Of a stretch of DNA of 12,146 nt, positions 11,566 to 12,146 are shown piece by piece. The stretch is from Oscillospiraceae bacterium (GTDB lineage Bacteria; Bacillota; Clostridia; Oscillospirales; UBA929). Location of the stretch: positions 1-12,146 of the forward strand of contig WRLW01000022.1 in assembly GCA_009777435.1 (NCBI GenBank), read 5' to 3'. A model generated the notes under the pieces. It was given only the letters and a program-made list of their open reading frames with translations, did no database searches and was not told where the DNA came from. A program made the translations under genes and the position numbers. Within the stretch, counting starts at the first letter, position 1, and the number at the start of each line of letters is the position of its first letter.

Positions 11566-12146
11566 ATGACTATAGGCGTACCGAAGGAGATAAAACAGCA
11601 GGAAAACAGAGTGGCGGTCACGCCGGCGGGCGTCATGAGCTTTGTCGCGGCGGGGCACACGGTGCTGGTCGAGAAAAACGCCGGGGCGGGCAGCGGCTTT
11701 GCCGACCATGAATACGCCGACGCCGGCGCGCGCGTGATGCCCGGGCCGGAGGCGGTATACGCGGCCGCCGATATGATATATAAGGTCAAGGAGCCGCTTG
11801 AGCCGGAATACAAGCTTTTGCGCGAGGGACAGATACTGTTCGCTTATCTGCATCTTGCGCCCGACCCCCAGCAGCTTGAAGCGCTGCTGAGCGCGAAATC
11901 GGTGGCCGTCGCCTACGAGACGGTGCAGCTTGACAACGGCTCTCTGCCGCTGCTGCAGCCCATGAGCGAGATAGCGGGGCGCATGTCGGTGCAGGTGGGC
12001 GCGTATCTTCTGCAGAAGGTCAACAGCGGGAGCGGCATACTGCTGGGCGGCGTTCCGGGCGTCGCTCCGGGGCACGTCGTGATTATAGGCGGCGGCGCCG
12101 TGGGCATAAACGCCGCGAGGATGGCCGTCGGGCTGGGCGCGCGAGT
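11566..12146 (+). CDS. ald: Alanine dehydrogenase, 3' end outside window
   Basis: NAD-dependent interconversion of L-alanine with pyruvate and ammonium, in the cytoplasm. The window holds the first 193 codons of a protein usually near 370 residues. The N-terminal catalytic domain opens MTIGVPKEIKQQENRVAVTPAGV with substrate-binding Arg15; Lys75 in MIYKVKEP and catalytic His96 in YLHLAP are in place. LPLLQPMSEIAGRMSVQVGA and GILLGGVPGVAPGHVVIIGGGAVGINAARMA follow, the latter with the Rossmann GGGAVG (175-180). GGAGGAG (11552-11558) is 7 nt before the ATG. The frame stays open to the window edge and includes no defect. With alanine racemase missing from its usual place beside mazF, this is the only alanine-metabolism gene visible here. 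In Bacillus, Ald is important for sporulation and for alanine use. Confidence 0.96.
   Translation, partial: MTIGVPKEIKQQENRVAVTPAGVMSFVAAGHTVLVEKNAGAGSGFADHEYADAGARVMPGPEAVYAAADMIYKVKEPLEPEYKLLREGQILFAYLHLAPDPQQLEALLSAKSVAVAYETVQLDNGSLPLLQPMSEIAGRMSVQVGAYLLQKVNSGSGILLGGVPGVAPGHVVIIGGGAVGINAARMAVGLGAR

Noticed and set aside
11440..12075. Long minus-strand frame across the ald 5' region
   Set aside because: Ald is intact with all catalytic residues, an SD and a promoter; the opposite frame is rich in Arg/His with no family likeness.

Overview
The window looks like a piece of chromosome from a GC-rich, endospore-forming member of the Firmicutes, probably class Clostridia. The reasons are two CotF-type spore coat proteins, an AcpS / LolA-like lipoprotein / MazF cluster in the order usual for that phylum, strong Shine-Dalgarno (SD) sites of the AGGAGG type, frequent ATA isoleucine codons, and an alanine dehydrogenase of the Ald type. 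No phage genes, transposase, CRISPR array, tRNA or rRNA is visible.

Layout. 1-401 is the 3' part of a small membrane protein (DUF6106-like). 415-771 is holo-ACP synthase (acpS). 840-1436 is a LolA/GerS-like lipoprotein. A strong promoter in the following gap leads into a MazF/NdoA endoribonuclease (1672-2076), with neither the alanine racemase nor the antitoxin that usually precede it. 2162-4113 holds two probable exported proteins: one with a coiled coil and a beta-rich tail, and one resembling the flagellar cap protein FliD although no flagellar genes are nearby. A long GC-rich hairpin at 4129-4156 separates these from a minus-strand pair of spore coat genes (4638-4167). Upstream of that pair is a minus-strand surface protein (5569-4766) with a signal peptide, Glu-Pro repeats and an NPKTG sortase-like tail, closed by a classic terminator.

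A divergent promoter region (5570-5966) then starts a two-gene plus-strand operon. It encodes a receiver/HD-GYP protein (c-di-GMP phosphodiesterase type) and a hybrid histidine kinase of 923 residues carrying dCache, HisKA, HATPase, REC and Hpt modules. Together they have every part of a His-Asp-His-Asp phosphorelay that could end on the HD-GYP protein. The kinase gene overlaps tail-to-tail by 7 bp with a minus-strand pair: an ApbE-type flavin transferase lipoprotein and a membrane-anchored NusG-domain-II protein. This pairing recurs in loci for extracytoplasmic flavin-based electron transfer. 11566 to the end is the 5' part of alanine dehydrogenase (ald).

The least explained structure is non-coding: a nested inverted-repeat element (about 11324-11484) between apbE and ald. 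It contains two inverted copies of a short palindrome (REPIN/MITE-like) and is bracketed by 19-bp direct repeats that are themselves palindromic. The sigma-A-type promoters called here all keep 17-bp spacing, and four of the five carry an extended -10 (TGn).
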